Assembly (NCBI RefSeq): GCF_005280735.1
Contig: NZ_CP040078.1
Location: 186,001-250,000, forward strand
Direction: 5' to 3'
Length of the DNA: 64,000 nt
From: Trinickia violacea
GTDB taxonomy: Bacteria > Pseudomonadota > Gammaproteobacteria > Burkholderiales > Burkholderiaceae
Shown: piece by piece, positions 16,790 to 25,783 of the stretch
Position numbering within the stretch: the first letter of the stretch is position 1
Layout of the letters: every line of letters begins with the position of its first letter
Translations under genes and position numbers: made by a program
The notes under the pieces: generated by a model
What the model was told of the DNA's origin: nothing
Databases searched by the model: none
The model's input: only the letters and a program-made list of their open reading frames with translations

Positions 16790-16864
16790 TTTTCTCTCCC
16801 CTCTCTCCCGCGTCTCGCTCCTCGCCCTTCCCAAGCGGCTCGGAGCAAGACGCAGCGACAGCGC

Positions 16865-18619
16865 CTATTTTGCAAGCACGCTGTGCAAGACGCGGCGAAG
16901 TTCGGCAGCCGGATCCGCCACGAGCTTGAGGCTCCGCCAAGCGACATGATGGTCGGGACGGACCAGCAGACAGCCCGTGTCGCTGATTTCCTTCAGGGGT
17001 GCCCACTCGCCCGCATGGTCCGCGTAAGCCTGTCGCGGGCCGATGACGTGGACATCGATTTCGACGCCAAGCTCCTCGCCGGCAAGCCGGGCCGCCTCGA
17101 CCCATGCCTCGCCTCCGAGCCCCGTGAAAATCGTGAACCGTCCATGCCCGGCCAGGTCCAGCGTCGAGTGCTGACGTCCACGCTTGTCAAACACCCAGGC
17201 GTGCGGCAGGCGGGCGCCCGGCCACGTCGTCGACTGGTAATACAGTTCGGGGTCGCGCTCGAAGGCCGGTTCCGTCTGACCATCCGTGACGATCGCGTCT
17301 GAGCGATAGCGCTGATTCATCTCGACCCCATGAGCGTCGAGTTCATATTTCTTGAACACGAGCGCTTCGCGAATTTCCTCTCGCTGCTTTTCCGCGGCTG
17401 CAGTCGACTGGCTGCGAGCATGCATGTTGGCCTGCATGACGGACCCTTCCGTCGTTTCGTCAATGCCGAGCGCACGATAGAGCGGCGCGAATTCGGCAAT
17501 CGACTGGTTGGCGCGCGTGACGATCTGCTTCGCGATCGGAGCGCGCTCCAGCGTATAGCTGTCGAGCAGCGCTTCGCCCGCCTTCCCCTTGATCACCGCT
17601 GCGAGCTTCCAGGCGAGATTGAACGCGTCCTGAATCGACGTATTGGAGCCCAGGCCACCCGACGGCGGATGCCTATGCGTGGCGTCGCCCATGCAAAACA
17701 CGCGTCCGTCTTGCATGCGCGTGGCGTACATGTTGTTGACGGTCCACGTGTTCGCTCCGAGCAATTTGATTTCGAGATCGGGCTTGCCGACGAGCTGACG
17801 CGCGATTTCAGTTGCCTTGGCCTCGTCGATGACCGGCGCAGGTTCGTTGATGTCGTAGCCCCAGACGATCAGCCATTCATTCCACGGCCGCACCATGCGG
17901 ATCAGGCCCATGCCGATGCCGCCGACCTCCGCGCCAGGCTGCATGATCGGGTAGAGCACCGCAGGACGGTGCGCGACGAGTTCGGAGAGATCGGCACGGA
18001 ACCAGATGTTCATCGAGCCGCGCACCCCCATCTTTCCTTCGAAAGGCAGTCCAGCGTTCTTCGCTACCTTGGAGTTCCCGCCGTCCGCGCCGACCAGATA
18101 CTTCGATCTGACCGTGAACTCCTCTCCGCTCAATCGGTCACGGCAGACCGTGATCACCCCCTCATCCGTCTGAGTGTGGCTCACGTATTCGGTGCTCATC
18201 CGCGCCTCGGTGCCGCGCGAGCAAGCCGTTTTGAACAGCAGCGGCTCCATGAACGTCTGAGGCAGATCATTCATTTTCGTGGGACTCGCCAACCGGCGCT
18301 CCCCTCGCGACGCGGGATGCAAGCCCCAGCTCGGCGCCCGGCCAATCTCCTCGCCGGTCAGGCTCTCACAAAAAACCGTTCCGCCCATGAGATCGTCGCT
18401 GGTCGCGTGCAGATAAGCCTCCTGCTCCACTTCCGGGCCGAGATCGCGAAGGACCTCCATGGTTCTCTGGTTCGTGATGTGTGCCCGCGGCGTATTGGCC
18501 AGCCAACGGTACATGTTGACGACCATATTCTCGACACCGTAGGTCGAGAGCAGCGCGGCGCAGGCGGAGCCCGCGGGCCCCGATCCTACGATGAGCACGT
18601 CTGTAGTGAATTCTGCCAT
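16865..18619 (-). CDS. FAD-dependent aromatic hydroxylase, TfdB/phenol hydroxylase-like
   Basis: The protein has 584 residues. The N-terminal FAD-binding motif is VLIVGSGPAGSACAALLSTYG. The conserved DG motif appears as KYLVGADGGNSKVAKNAG, and the second FAD contact as GRVFCMGDATHRHPPSGGLGSNTSIQDAFNLAWKLA. A thioredoxin-like C-terminal domain follows, as in 2,4-dichlorophenol 6-monooxygenase. It uses NAD(P)H and O2 to ortho-hydroxylate a phenol. AGGAG lies seven bases before the ATG. It is in the same leftward operon as the CoA-ligase gene. It could also supply hydroxyquinol from resorcinol for the dioxygenase at 12939, but no sequence evidence distinguishes these roles. Confidence 0.92.
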   Translation of the reverse strand: MAEFTTDVLIVGSGPAGSACAALLSTYGVENMVVNMYRWLANTPRAHITNQRTMEVLRDLGPEVEQEAYLHATSDDLMGGTVFCESLTGEEIGRAPSWGLHPASRGERRLASPTKMNDLPQTFMEPLLFKTACSRGTEARMSTEYVSHTQTDEGVITVCRDRLSGEEFTVRSKYLVGADGGNSKVAKNAGLPFEGKMGVRGSMNIWFRADLSELVAHRPAVLYPIMQPGAEVGGIGMGLIRMVRPWNEWLIVWGYDINEPAPVIDEAKATEIARQLVGKPDLEIKLLGANTWTVNNMYATRMQDGRVFCMGDATHRHPPSGGLGSNTSIQDAFNLAWKLAAVIKGKAGEALLDSYTLERAPIAKQIVTRANQSIAEFAPLYRALGIDETTEGSVMQANMHARSQSTAAAEKQREEIREALVFKKYELDAHGVEMNQRYRSDAIVTDGQTEPAFERDPELYYQSTTWPGARLPHAWVFDKRGRQHSTLDLAGHGRFTIFTGLGGEAWVEAARLAGEELGVEIDVHVIGPRQAYADHAGEWAPLKEISDTGCLLVRPDHHVAWRSLKLVADPAAELRRVLHSVLAK

Positions 18620-18680
18620 GTCGAAACTCCTAGTCTCAAGATCTCGTCATCTGCTGACGTTGAAATTTTTATATGGATAA

Positions 18681-18693
18681 CTAATTACATTAG
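18681..18693. promoter_or_regulatory. Small inverted repeat before the hydroxylase gene
   Basis: CTAAT-TAC-ATTAG lies ~60 bases before the hydroxylase start in the 113-base gap between ligase and hydroxylase genes, in an A/T-rich stretch. It could mark an internal promoter or operator. Evidence is weak. Confidence 0.25.
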
Positions 18694-18732
18694 CGGGTCT
18701 ATCGGCCTGATTGAACAACGCCCATCCGTCCG

Positions 18733-20454
18733 TCACGCGGTCTTCTTCTCGCTCAAATTCAGCAACCGAATCATTTCCTCGCGCATCGCGAATTTCTGCA
18801 CCTTTCCCGTGACCGTCAATGGCAGTTCATCGACAAAGCGAACGTACTTAGGCACTTTGTAATGTGCGATTTGTCCGCGGCAAAAATCGCGGATGTCCTC
18901 CTCGCTGGCATATTCGCCTTGCCGAAGCACAATCCACGCGCACAGTTCCTCGCCGGTCTTTTCGTCGGGTACGCCGAACACCTGAACGTTCTGAATCTTG
19001 GGGTGCCGGAACAGGTACTCCTCGATTTCGCGGGGATAGATGTTCTCGCCGCCGCGAATCACCATGTCCTTGAGTCTGCCGACGATGTTGCAATAGCCGT
19101 CGGCGTCGATCGTCGCGAGGTCGCCCGTATGCATCCATCCATCGACGATGCTTTCGCGTGTCTTCTCCTCGTCACCCCAGTAGCCCAGCATGACGGAGTA
19201 TCCCTTCGTGCAAAGCTCTCCGGTTACGCCAACAGGCACGATATTGCCAAGTGGATCGACGATCTTCACTTCGAGGTGAGGCTGGATTCGCCCGACCGTG
19301 GTCGTGCGCTTATCGAGCGGGTCCGTGGTGCCACTCTGAAACGACACCGGGCTCGTCTCCGTCATGCCATATGCGATGGTGACCTCCCGCATGTGCATTT
19401 TCGCCACCACTTGCTTCATGGTCTCGATCGGGCACGGCGAACCCGCCATGATGCCCGTGCGGAGACTGCTCAAGTCAAAGGACGGGAAATCCGGATGCTC
19501 GAGCTCCGCGATGAACATCGTCGGCACGCCGTGAAGTGCCGTGCAGCGCTCTTCCGCGACTGCCGCGAGCGTTGCGCCGGCATCGAATCCCTCGCCTGGA
19601 AAGACCATCTGCGCCCCGACCGATACGCACGCCAGCACCGCGAGAACCATTCCGAAGCAGTGGTAAAGCGGGACAGGGATGCAGAGCGAATCGGCTTCGG
19701 TCAGCTTCATCGCCATCGCCACGAAACGCCCGTTATTGACGATGTTTCGGTGCGTCAGCGTGGCGCCCTTCGGGTTGCCCGTGGTGCCGCTCGTGAACTG
19801 AATATTGATCGGATCGTGAGCGGAGAGCGCGATCGTCGTTTGACCTTGGTCGCGCAGGATCGCCTCGCCCTTCTCCATCACCGCGGAGAACGGCAAAATG
19901 CCCGGCATGCCCGGATCACCGACGCATATGACGGTACGGAGGTCCGGCAGGCGCGCGCAATGGAGATCGCCGGCTGGCTGCGATGCGAGTTCCGGGGCGA
20001 TGTCGAGCAGCATGGAAACGTACTTCGACGTTTTGAACTGCTCTGCCGTCACGAGCGCTTTGATTTCGACCTTGCGCAACGCGTATTCGAGTTCCGAAAC
20101 CCGGTAGGCGGGATTGATGTTGACCAACACCGCGCCGATGCGCGCCGTGGCGAACTGCGTGAGCAGCCATTCGAATCGATTGGGCGACCAGATTGCAACG
20201 CGATCGCCCTTCGCTATGCCCAACGACAAGAGTCCTGCGGCGAGCTGATCGACTCGTTCGTCGAATTCCTTCCAGGTCCAGCGCACGCCCTGCTCGCGGA
20301 ACACCACGGCTTGCCGCTCGGGAAAGCGGTGCGCCGTGTCTCTCAGAAACTCGCCGATCGTGGCTTCGCTCAATGGAATATCCGCCGCGCCGCGGACGTA
20401 GGCCATGCCGTCGGCAGGCGCGATGAGCGCAAGGGAACCGGGTAAGGTTTGCAT
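18733..20454 (-). CDS. Acyl-CoA synthetase (AMP-forming)
   Basis: The protein has 573 residues from the ATG at 20454, four bases after the stop of the hydratase gene. It has the ANL-family ATP motif INIQFTSGTTGNPKGATLTHRN, the adenylate-binding YGMTETSPVSFQ, the hinge region HTGDLATIDADGYCNIVGRLKDMVIRGGENIYPREIEE, and the C-terminal catalytic lysine in LPLTVTGKVQKFAMREEM. It converts a carboxylic acid to its CoA thioester. The overall pattern is that of medium-chain or aryl-alkanoate ligases. In this operon it would activate the acid freed by the esterase, feeding the enoyl-CoA hydratases. Confidence 0.93.
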   Translation of the reverse strand: MQTLPGSLALIAPADGMAYVRGAADIPLSEATIGEFLRDTAHRFPERQAVVFREQGVRWTWKEFDERVDQLAAGLLSLGIAKGDRVAIWSPNRFEWLLTQFATARIGAVLVNINPAYRVSELEYALRKVEIKALVTAEQFKTSKYVSMLLDIAPELASQPAGDLHCARLPDLRTVICVGDPGMPGILPFSAVMEKGEAILRDQGQTTIALSAHDPINIQFTSGTTGNPKGATLTHRNIVNNGRFVAMAMKLTEADSLCIPVPLYHCFGMVLAVLACVSVGAQMVFPGEGFDAGATLAAVAEERCTALHGVPTMFIAELEHPDFPSFDLSSLRTGIMAGSPCPIETMKQVVAKMHMREVTIAYGMTETSPVSFQSGTTDPLDKRTTTVGRIQPHLEVKIVDPLGNIVPVGVTGELCTKGYSVMLGYWGDEEKTRESIVDGWMHTGDLATIDADGYCNIVGRLKDMVIRGGENIYPREIEEYLFRHPKIQNVQVFGVPDEKTGEELCAWIVLRQGEYASEEDIRDFCRGQIAHYKVPKYVRFVDELPLTVTGKVQKFAMREEMIRLLNLSEKKTA

Positions 20455-20458
20455 GACG

Positions 20459-21247
20459 TTACTTCCCGTAGAACACCATGTCAGCCGGCTCCTCGTCGCG
20501 GTCGAACGCTTCAGCCGTGTTGGCAAAGCCGCGCGTGGCGTCTTCCGTGAGGTAAAGGGGCATCGTGATATCGAGCATGGCGATATCGGCGCCCGCCACG
20601 CCGCCGCTCGACCACGTCTTGAGCAGCGTGCGCGTCGCCGCATACGAAAGCGTCGGGCCGTCTGCCAGTTTCGTCACCAGCGCCTTCGCGACGCGCTCGA
20701 GCTGATCCGGTTCGGCCACATGGGTGGCAATCCCGAGCTCCCCGGCCAGGCTGCCCGGAATCGGCTCGCCGAGCATGGCGAAGCGTGACGCGCGGCTGCG
20801 CCCCACACGCTCGGCCAGCCGCTGCAGCGCACCGGCGATCGGCAACATCGCCGTCGTCACCTCGACACAGCGGAACACGGCATCGGTCGCCGCCACGACG
20901 AAGTCGCAAGCCAAGGCGAGCTCGAGGCCGCCGCCGAACGCCAGGCCCTGCACCACCGCCACCGTCGGCACACGCAGCGCCTCGATCGCGCGATACGACG
21001 TATTGACCTCTGCAACGAACGTGCGGAACCAGTTCAGGTCCTTGCCCGGCCATTCGCGAACCTCGCCGCCGAGGCTGAAATGCGGCCCCTCTGCGCGGAT
21101 GACGAGCACCCGGATATCCGCTTCGCTGGCCTCGTGAACGGCGTCTCGCAGGCATTGGGCAAAGCGCTGGTCGAGGCGGTTGTAGGGCGGATTCGCCAAC
21201 ACGATATGTCCGACCTTCCCATCACGCTCAAAACGAATGCTCTTCAT
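20459..21247 (-). CDS. Enoyl-CoA hydratase/isomerase family protein
   Basis: The protein has 262 residues with the crotonase fold. The oxyanion-hole regions are PHFSLGGEVREW and GLAFGGGLELALACDFVVAATDAVFRCVEV. GAGG lies eight bases before the ATG. The usual second catalytic glutamate region is altered (TTAMLPIAGALQRLAERVG), so hydration, isomerisation and retro-aldol chemistry are all possible. It is the second gene of the five-gene operon, followed at once by the CoA ligase. A close match to the cyclohexa-1,5-dienecarbonyl-CoA hydratase-like subgroup is possible but cannot be settled by eye. Confidence 0.88.
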   Translation of the reverse strand: MKSIRFERDGKVGHIVLANPPYNRLDQRFAQCLRDAVHEASEADIRVLVIRAEGPHFSLGGEVREWPGKDLNWFRTFVAEVNTSYRAIEALRVPTVAVVQGLAFGGGLELALACDFVVAATDAVFRCVEVTTAMLPIAGALQRLAERVGRSRASRFAMLGEPIPGSLAGELGIATHVAEPDQLERVAKALVTKLADGPTLSYAATRTLLKTWSSGGVAGADIAMLDITMPLYLTEDATRGFANTAEAFDRDEEPADMVFYGK

Positions 21248-21312
21248 TAGCTAACCTCATGTTGTCCGTCAAATTCACCGGGCGCCCGCGGCGCCCATCA
21301 AGATTTCGCGCT

Positions 21313-23052
21313 TCAGGACGACTCCCCATTCAGCGGAATGATGGGGAGCAGCACATGCGATGGGCGCTCGGCGTCGCGGTAGACCTTGTGCGTGACCGTA
21401 TTGCTGCTGCAAACGTGATACGGGATGTACTCGACGTCGGTCATCGCGCCCGTGCCCGTAGGCACGTCCAGGCTGCAGATTTCGATGCAGATGCGATGAC
21501 CGGCCTTGAACTGGTTGGCCGTCGCCAGGATCTGGATTTCATACTTGACGACCTCGCCTGGCGTAACCGGCTCGATCGAATCCTTCGTCAGCTTGTAGAA
21601 CGGCTCCGCCGGCGTCGAGCGGTCGGGATCCAATGCACGGTACGATGCCTTTAGCCAGCCGCGGGTCAGCTCGCGCTCCGGCAGATTCTCCGGAACGTTC
21701 CGCTCGCCTACGCGCGCGGTCACGACCGATACGTCGGGTCCCACATCCTTCAGCACGACGATCCAGTTCGTGTCCGGCTGGTCGATCTCGGCATAAAGCG
21801 TGAGCGAGATCGGTCCCGCCACGAGGACGTCGTGCGGCAGCGGATCGGTCATGTAGCGCAGGCGCTCGACCTTGGCGGTCTTCTTGAGCGGCATCTGCGT
21901 GAAGACATCGGGCTCGCGCAGCGCATTGCCGACTTCCGCCGCAGGACGCGGCGCGTCCGTGGAAAGCCGCTCCCAGCCGCCGAGGTAATACTTGGTGTAT
22001 TGCGCTTCGGGCAGCGGCCAGTCGGTGCCCGTGCGCCATTCGTTGGCGCCCATGACCCAGTAGCGAACCGGCGGCTCGTCCATGATGCCGGTGTCGATAC
22101 CCTTGAGCCAGTAGTCGTACCAGCGGATGACCTCGTCGTGGTATTGGTGGAACGGGCGCTCCAGGTGCGCCGGGCCCGTAAAGACGAGCTTGCGCGGCTG
22201 CTTGACGTTCGCGAAGTAGTGCTGAGCGCCCAGCCAGTGGAGCTTGTAGGTGTAGGCATAGGCGCCGGAGCCCGTATAGAACGGCACCTTGATCTTCGTG
22301 AAGGTTTCCTCGGCTCGCTCGACAGTCCCGTCCGGCTCCCACGGATTCGTCATGATGTGATACATCACCCATGTCCGCTGACCCTTCTGCGTCAGGATGT
22401 TGTAGAGGTTGATGTACATCTTGTAGTCGGGATTGCGCATGGCCGAGCGCCAGAGCGCCTCTTGCTCATCGGGCAGCGGCCCTGGCCTGTCGCGCGATTC
22501 GTGCACGGTGCTGAAAACGTCGAGCAAGTACGGGAACGTATGAATGACGCCGCCCGGATTGAAATCCCGGAACCCGAACATGCCGCCGTATGCGCTGCAG
22601 GCGTCGTAGGGGAAGATCGCCTTGAGCGCCGGGTGCCCTTGCGCGGCCGCGCGCCATTGCTCTCCCGCGAAACCCGAAATGCCGACCATCCCGACTTTGC
22701 CATCCGACCACGGCTGCTGCGTGATCCACTCGATCATGTCGAAATGATCGGTGTTCTCTTCACCGTAGTGACCTTCCGACTTGGCCGAGCCGCGCGGCTG
22801 TGCAATGACGTGCACGTAACCATTGGCAACGAAGCGGCGCGAGTCGCCGGCTTCGACCGGCCCGAACCACAGCGGCGCATGCGCGGGTTGCGGAGGCAAT
22901 ACGTCGGCAATGTCGGGACCCTGAAGGTCCTTGTTGTGCAGCGCCGATGCATAGAGCACCGGGTACTTTCCGCTCCCCTCCGGCCGATACACGTCGACCG
23001 CGAGACGGGTGCCGTCTCGCATCGTTACGATGATGTCGCGTTCTTCAATCAT
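21313..23052 (-). CDS. CocE/NonD-family hydrolase (acyl esterase)
   Basis: The protein has 579 residues from the ATG at 23052, which has GGAGGGG five bases upstream; the longer frame to 23190 runs through the operator and is rejected. It opens IIVTMRDGTRLAVDVYRPEGSGKYPVL, typical of the X-Pro dipeptidyl-peptidase/cocaine-esterase family. The nucleophile lies in MVGISGFAGEQW. The C-terminal jelly-roll domain carries AGHRICIEICSLDVP. These enzymes hydrolyse aryl or acyl esters and some amides. It is the first gene of the leftward operon, directly behind an ATACTTTAC-type operator, so ester cleavage is probably the entry step. Confidence 0.9.
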   Translation of the reverse strand: MIEERDIIVTMRDGTRLAVDVYRPEGSGKYPVLYASALHNKDLQGPDIADVLPPQPAHAPLWFGPVEAGDSRRFVANGYVHVIAQPRGSAKSEGHYGEENTDHFDMIEWITQQPWSDGKVGMVGISGFAGEQWRAAAQGHPALKAIFPYDACSAYGGMFGFRDFNPGGVIHTFPYLLDVFSTVHESRDRPGPLPDEQEALWRSAMRNPDYKMYINLYNILTQKGQRTWVMYHIMTNPWEPDGTVERAEETFTKIKVPFYTGSGAYAYTYKLHWLGAQHYFANVKQPRKLVFTGPAHLERPFHQYHDEVIRWYDYWLKGIDTGIMDEPPVRYWVMGANEWRTGTDWPLPEAQYTKYYLGGWERLSTDAPRPAAEVGNALREPDVFTQMPLKKTAKVERLRYMTDPLPHDVLVAGPISLTLYAEIDQPDTNWIVVLKDVGPDVSVVTARVGERNVPENLPERELTRGWLKASYRALDPDRSTPAEPFYKLTKDSIEPVTPGEVVKYEIQILATANQFKAGHRICIEICSLDVPTGTGAMTDVEYIPYHVCSSNTVTHKVYRDAERPSHVLLPIIPLNGESS

Positions 23053-23191
23053 GTCCCCTCCACATTCATTGGTAGGTTCGGCTTCAACGGTCGGCCGCTG
23101 TCGTATTCGAGGCGGCCCATACTTTCGGATGTCGGACTTCGCGCTTGCCGATTGGCGATGTCCTGCGACCATGCAGGTTCTGAAAGTCACT

Positions 23192-23213
23192 ATACTTCAC
23201 GGTCGTAAAGTAT
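23192..23213. promoter_or_regulatory. Operator A: ATACTTCAC-GGTC-GTAAAGTAT
   Basis: The 9-base arms have one mismatch and a 4-base centre; this is the best copy of a four-member family in this island. It lies 140 bases before the CocE start codon and should control the CocE-hydratase-ligase-hydroxylase-lyase operon. It is a likely binding site for one of the two TetR paralogues. Confidence 0.75.
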
Positions 23214-23282
23214 GCAAGACGAACAAAGCCCAATAACGGAATGGGGTCCAACATTGGCAATGCCTCGTCTAGCTACGCAGCT

Positions 23283-24206
23283 CTAGCGACCGAGCAACCG
23301 AGCAGCATTTTCTCCGTACACCTTATCCATCTCGACACCCGGAATCTCGATGCCGTCGAGCACCGTTCCGAATTGTCGAATGGCATGCGTCGGCGCAAAC
23401 GGGAAGTCCGTGCCGAAAAGGATGTGATCGGGATCGGTGATCTGCGCAAGCGCGCTCAGGGACGATTTCCCGGCCGATAGCGCCGTGTCGAAGTAGAAGG
23501 CCCTGACCGCTGCAAGCGTGTCGCCGACGCGCTCGGCTACTGCAGGCATCATCGAGATGGAAAGGGCAATGCGAGGAACGAGGAACGGCAGGGTTCCGCC
23601 GGCGTGAGACAGGATGAACCGAATATTCTTGAAGCGAGTCATTGCGCCCGACATGATCAGACTCGTGGCGGTACGTGTCGTCTCAAAGGGATACTCGAGC
23701 ACCGATGCCGGCGCCACGCGCGGAATATCATGCGGCGGCTGATTGGGGTGAACGAAAACGACGGCGCCGCGCCGGTCCAGTTCCTCGAAGAGAGGCACGA
23801 AATGCTCGTCGCCCAAGTACATCCCTTCATAGTTCGTAAAAACGATGAACCCGTCGACGTTCAGCTCGTCGAGGCAATAACTGACCTCCTTCAAGGCAGC
23901 GTCAACGTCCGGCAGGGGCAAGCTCGCAAACGATCCGAATCGCCCCTTATAGCGGGATCGAAGTTCGGCTGCGTGGTCGTTGCATTTTCTCAGCAGCACC
24001 GCCGCATCCGGAATCGCCGGCCCGGACGAGATGGACAGGATGCCTTCGTCGATGCCGTTCTCGTCCATCATGGCGATGGCGGCCTCTTCTGACCACGTAG
24101 GGGCCACGCCGTTTGGCATAGCCGCATTCAGCAGATCCAAACCTACGGCGTCCACATACAGCTTCGGCAAGAAATGCTGGTGAGTGTCGATCTTTCGCTT
24201 AGACAT
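23283..24206 (-). CDS. Amidohydrolase-2 family decarboxylase (6-methylsalicylate / ACMS decarboxylase-like)
   Basis: The protein has 307 residues from the ATG at 24206 (GGAG ten bases upstream). The metal motif KIDTHQHFLP is at the very N terminus. VFVHPNQPP, ILSHAGGTLPF and LFGTDFPFAP supply the other histidines and the aspartate expected in this family. It should be a cytoplasmic non-oxidative decarboxylase or hydrolase of a phenolic or semialdehyde acid. It is distinct from the decarboxylase at 5111. It has its own promoter region with an operator of the island family at 24288. Precise substrate is unknown. Confidence 0.87.
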   Translation of the reverse strand: MSKRKIDTHQHFLPKLYVDAVGLDLLNAAMPNGVAPTWSEEAAIAMMDENGIDEGILSISSGPAIPDAAVLLRKCNDHAAELRSRYKGRFGSFASLPLPDVDAALKEVSYCLDELNVDGFIVFTNYEGMYLGDEHFVPLFEELDRRGAVVFVHPNQPPHDIPRVAPASVLEYPFETTRTATSLIMSGAMTRFKNIRFILSHAGGTLPFLVPRIALSISMMPAVAERVGDTLAAVRAFYFDTALSAGKSSLSALAQITDPDHILFGTDFPFAPTHAIRQFGTVLDGIEIPGVEMDKVYGENAARLLGR

Positions 24207-24287
24207 GATCTTTGTCTCCTGATTTGCGATTCCGGACTTTGAGCGCGGCAACCCACGCCGCCTCGCGCTCCATCCATCTTATACGCA

Positions 24288-24309
24288 ATACTTTACACGC
24301 GCAAAGTTT
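24288..24309. promoter_or_regulatory. Operator B: ATACTTTAC-ACGC-GCAAAGTTT
   Basis: The left arm is the exact consensus; the right arm differs at two of nine bases. It lies ~80 bases before the amidohydrolase start, in the 160-base gap after the transporter gene. Confidence 0.68.
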
Positions 24310-24366
24310 AGATCGGTGAAGTCGCGTCATCGGACGTGATGTGCCGGAAAAACAAGAACGAAACTG

Positions 24367-25746
24367 TTACTGCGCTGCGCTATTCGGCAACGTTCCGTCG
24401 GTCGCTGATACCTCACCGATGGGTTCCACGTTTTCGCTCGGCAGCCGTCGTTGCGCATCGAGAACGCGGGTCATGCGGGCCATACAAGCACTGGCGATCA
24501 AAAGCGGTATCGACAACAAAGCGCAAACAAGCAGATAGGACCACCCCGATACGATGATCAAACCAATCAACGACGACCCGATAATCGAACCGAGCCGACC
24601 GATCGCAACCGTCCAGCCTCCGCCGGACGCACGAAGCGCGGTTGGATAGAAGATGCCTGGAATCGTATTGACGCAGGTCAGCGGCCCACCGATGGCCAGC
24701 CCCGCTAGAAAGACCACGTTCGTGTGCCACGAGGTGGCCTCGGACATTCCAAGGGCGACGACCAGCAACGAACCCGCTCCAAATGCACCACAGATGACCG
24801 CGGCTACGTTATAACGGCGCACGAGAAATGCGAAAAGGACCGAACCGCCAAGCGCGCCGAACTGGAACATCGACGATACCTGCGAAGCCTCATGCATCGA
24901 CAAGCCGGCCTGCTTCAAATGCGTGGGCAACCAGCTTCCAACGAGAAAGAACACCAGATACCCGGAGAATTCCGCAACCCAGGTCAGCACGGTTCCCAGC
25001 CTGTATTCCTTTCCGACGAGCGCCAGGCTTCCCCGCTTCGAGCCGGCCGGGGCCGCAATGACGAAACGAAAGCGGGAAGAGTCTGCCGTGGGGAACAGCT
25101 TGGCCACGACTCGCTGGACAGCTGCGTTGGACTTGCGGCTCGCCACCAGGTAGAGCGGCGACTCGGGTACTTGCCAAACAAAAAGGCACGCGACACACAG
25201 CGGCAGTGCGCCGCTCAATGCCAGCATCCCTCTCCAACCCAGGGCACCTATTGCGAACGATGTGACGAAACCGGCGGCAGCGGCGCCGAACAGGAACCCG
25301 CAAAAGAGCGAGGCGAGCATGGCGGAGCGCGATCGATCCGGACTATATTCAGCGACAAGCGCCGACGACGCAGGCATCGCGGCACCGATACCCAGTCCCG
25401 TGATAAAGCGCAAGAGAACGAGCTGAGCGATCGATTGCGCCTCGCTGGAAGCGAGAGCCGCGATGCCCACTGCCCTGCGACCCACACGATCGGCCATCAT
25501 CCCACCCACGATCGAGCCGACCAGCAGCCCAACCAATCCTAAAGCGACCAATGGCGCCGATGCTGCAGGGGGCAGTTGCCATTCGTGACTGACGGCGGGC
25601 GCGATAAACGCCATGACGATCGTATCGAATCCCTCGATCGCGACTGCCGCGAAGCAGGCAAAAAACACGATCCACTGTTTCTTCCCCATCGGAATCTCGT
25701 TGAGGAATTCGCGTATATCGCGACGAACATAGTCTGTGTGTTCCAT
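24367..25746 (-). CDS. MFS transporter, aromatic acid:H+ symporter type
   Basis: The protein has 459 residues from the ATG at 25746 (AAGGA upstream), with about 12 membrane segments. It has AIEGFDTIVMAFIAPAVSHEW in helix 1 and GGMMADRVGRRAVGI in the 2-3 loop, as in 4-hydroxybenzoate and benzoate carriers. It follows the porin gene by 37 bases on the same strand, so outer- and inner-membrane uptake steps are probably co-transcribed under operator C. Confidence 0.92.
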   Translation of the reverse strand: MEHTDYVRRDIREFLNEIPMGKKQWIVFFACFAAVAIEGFDTIVMAFIAPAVSHEWQLPPAASAPLVALGLVGLLVGSIVGGMMADRVGRRAVGIAALASSEAQSIAQLVLLRFITGLGIGAAMPASSALVAEYSPDRSRSAMLASLFCGFLFGAAAAGFVTSFAIGALGWRGMLALSGALPLCVACLFVWQVPESPLYLVASRKSNAAVQRVVAKLFPTADSSRFRFVIAAPAGSKRGSLALVGKEYRLGTVLTWVAEFSGYLVFFLVGSWLPTHLKQAGLSMHEASQVSSMFQFGALGGSVLFAFLVRRYNVAAVICGAFGAGSLLVVALGMSEATSWHTNVVFLAGLAIGGPLTCVNTIPGIFYPTALRASGGGWTVAIGRLGSIIGSSLIGLIIVSGWSYLLVCALLSIPLLIASACMARMTRVLDAQRRLPSENVEPIGEVSATDGTLPNSAAQ

Positions 25747-25783
25747 TACGTTTCCTTGAAGCATGCGTGGAAGCGCGTCCTCG

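Noticed and set aside
18681..18693. CTAAT-TAC-ATTAG considered as another member of the ATACTTTAC operator family
   Set aside because: Arms and spacing do not match the family; kept only as a weak separate repeat.
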